7,217 nt of DNA from NCBI GenBank assembly GCA_009920595.1, contig RFZR01000080.1, forward strand, positions 1 through 7,217, in the 5' to 3' direction. This stretch comes from Alphaproteobacteria bacterium (GTDB lineage Bacteria; Pseudomonadota; Alphaproteobacteria; Rhizobiales; Beijerinckiaceae). Position numbers and translations under genes: made by a program. This document shows, in pieces, positions 6,229 through 7,217 of this stretch (position 1 is its first letter; every line of letters starts with the position of its first letter). Under the pieces are notes generated by a model. That model saw only the letters and a list, made by a program, of their open reading frames with translations, ran no database searches and was not told the DNA's origin.

Positions 6229-7154
6229 TGGCGCCTGCGAATAATTTCTCCGCTTCATCGACAATCGATTGGGACAAAGTCCGTATCTTCTATGTTGCGG
6301 CCGATGCGGGAAGTTTCACGCATGCGGGTGATGTGCTGCAAATCAGCCAATCGGCTGTGAGCCGACAGGTCAGCGCGCTTGAACGCGATCTGGGCGTACC
6401 GCTCTTTCATCGCCATGCGCGCGGTTTAATTCTCACAGAACAAGGCGAACATCTCTTCCGCACCGCGAAAGAGATGATGCTGAAATTCGAAACCGCACGT
6501 GCGCGTCTTACAGACAGTCGCGAAAAGCCAGATGGTGACTTACGCGTGACGACCACTGTGGGCCTTGGTGCAAATTGGCTTACACCACGGGTCGGAGAAT
6601 TTCTCGATCTTTATCCAGACATTCGATTGCAGATGCTTTTAACGGATGAAGAGCTTGATCTCTCCATGCGCGAAGCGGATGTCGCGATTTGGCTGCGGCA
6701 ACCGACGCAATCCGATCTTATACAGCGTCGTTTATTCACCGTGCATTTCCACGCCTACGCGTCACAAGATTACATCAAGAGACGCGGCGCGCCGAAAGAA
6801 ACCGCCGACCTTGAAGAGCATCGTATTTTGACATTTGGCGGACCGACACCATCGCATCTTCTCGATGTGCATTGGTTGACAACCATTGGCCGCGATGCAC
6901 GCCATCCGCGCCCTGCTGCGCTTACCATCAACAACATCTCGGGCCTTTATCACGCGGCCACGCGCGGCGCGGGCATTGCGGTGCTGCCGGATTATTTGGT
7001 TGATAAAGACGCGGGCCTCGTCCAAGTGCTCTCGCAACTCGAAGCACCGGCGCTTGAGAGCTATCTCGTCTATCCGGAAGAGCTCAAAAATGTTGCGCGT
7101 GTGCAGGCCTTCCGCGACTTTCTCGTTTCGAAAGCGCAACGCTGGGCGTATTGA
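6228..7154 (+). CDS. LysR-type transcriptional regulator, probable LsrB/VtlR-like protein
   Basis: This is a 308-residue LysR-family regulator. The N-terminal winged helix-turn-helix spans about 14-73 (WDKVRIFYVAADAGSFTHAG, then ISQSAVSRQVSALERDLGVP and LFHRHARGLILTEQG), followed by a linker helix (about 75-100). The periplasmic-binding-protein-like effector domain (about 102-300) starts at GDLRVTTTVGLGANWLTPRV and includes the late GAGIAVLPDYL segment. Position directly after trxB matches Sinorhizobium lsrB as I remember it, and Brucella/Agrobacterium VtlR is related; I infer orthology from context and have not aligned them, so no symbol is assigned. The protein has no cysteine at all, which rules out thiol-based redox sensing by this protein. 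I chose ATG 6228, which overlaps the trxB TGA by one base, with GAAGG (6213-6217) 10 bases upstream; the adjacent GTG at 6225 is possible. The family call is secure, the ortholog call moderate. Confidence 0.95.
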   Translation: MAPANNFSASSTIDWDKVRIFYVAADAGSFTHAGDVLQISQSAVSRQVSALERDLGVPLFHRHARGLILTEQGEHLFRTAKEMMLKFETARARLTDSREKPDGDLRVTTTVGLGANWLTPRVGEFLDLYPDIRLQMLLTDEELDLSMREADVAIWLRQPTQSDLIQRRLFTVHFHAYASQDYIKRRGAPKETADLEEHRILTFGGPTPSHLLDVHWLTTIGRDARHPRPAALTINNISGLYHAATRGAGIAVLPDYLVDKDAGLVQVLSQLEAPALESYLVYPEELKNVARVQAFRDFLVSKAQRWAY

Positions 7155-7175
7155 AAGCTCGTCTCCAAGAATAAC

Positions 7176-7204
7176 AAAAAGCCCGGCAGCGCCGGGCTTT
7201 TTTT
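7176..7204 (+). terminator. Strong intrinsic terminator after the trxB-lysR pair
   Basis: A 7-bp GC stem, GCCCGGC (7181-7187) and GCCGGGC (7191-7197), with a 3-base AGC loop is followed by seven T (7198-7204). Five A (7176-7180) just before the stem can pair with the T-run, extending the stem and letting the element also act on transcripts from the right. It lies 21 bases after the LysR stop. Confidence 0.93.
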
Positions 7205-7217
7205 ATTTCTCATCATT

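Noticed and set aside
1..7217. Search by eye for CRISPR arrays, insertion sequences, tRNA/rRNA genes and att sites
   Set aside because: No repeated spaced units, transposase-like protein, terminal inverted repeats or tRNA-like cloverleaf were seen.

Overview
The window looks like a stretch of alphaproteobacterial chromosome, most likely from the order Hyphomicrobiales (Rhizobiales) or a close relative. Three things point there: a CarB with the roughly 20-residue insertion seen in rhizobial CarB, the neighbourhood carB-greA-(...)-trxB-lysR, which resembles the carB/greA/trxB/lsrB region of Sinorhizobium as I remember it, and an ELM1-family (DUF1022) gene typical of alphaproteobacteria. Base composition looks moderate (about half G+C by eye), low for many rhizobia, so I do not name a genus.

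Layout. Positions 1-2373 hold the 3' two thirds of carB, cut by the left edge. A T-rich spacer of about 85 bases leads to greA (2460-2933). A putative Tat-exported lipoprotein gene (2905-3459) starts inside the end of greA, and an ELM1-family gene (3471-4445) follows 11 bases later; these three read as one transcription unit. On the minus strand, ending 7 bases from the ELM1 stop, lies a broken 2-oxoglutarate/Fe(II) oxygenase gene (4453-5047): its two halves are in different frames and about 20 codons are missing from its catalytic core. A 218-base spacer precedes trxB (5266-6228). A LysR-type regulator (6228-7154) overlaps the trxB stop by one base, and a strong intrinsic terminator (7176-7204) closes that pair.

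Functions. carB makes carbamoyl phosphate for pyrimidine and arginine synthesis. greA rescues backtracked RNA polymerase. trxB keeps thioredoxin reduced, and the coupled LysR gene is a probable LsrB/VtlR-type regulator. The lipoprotein and ELM1 genes have no established bacterial function. I see no mobile element, CRISPR array, tRNA or rRNA. This is mostly conserved housekeeping DNA; the points of interest are the decayed oxygenase, the uncharacterised lipoprotein-ELM1 pair and a cysteine-free regulator beside trxB.
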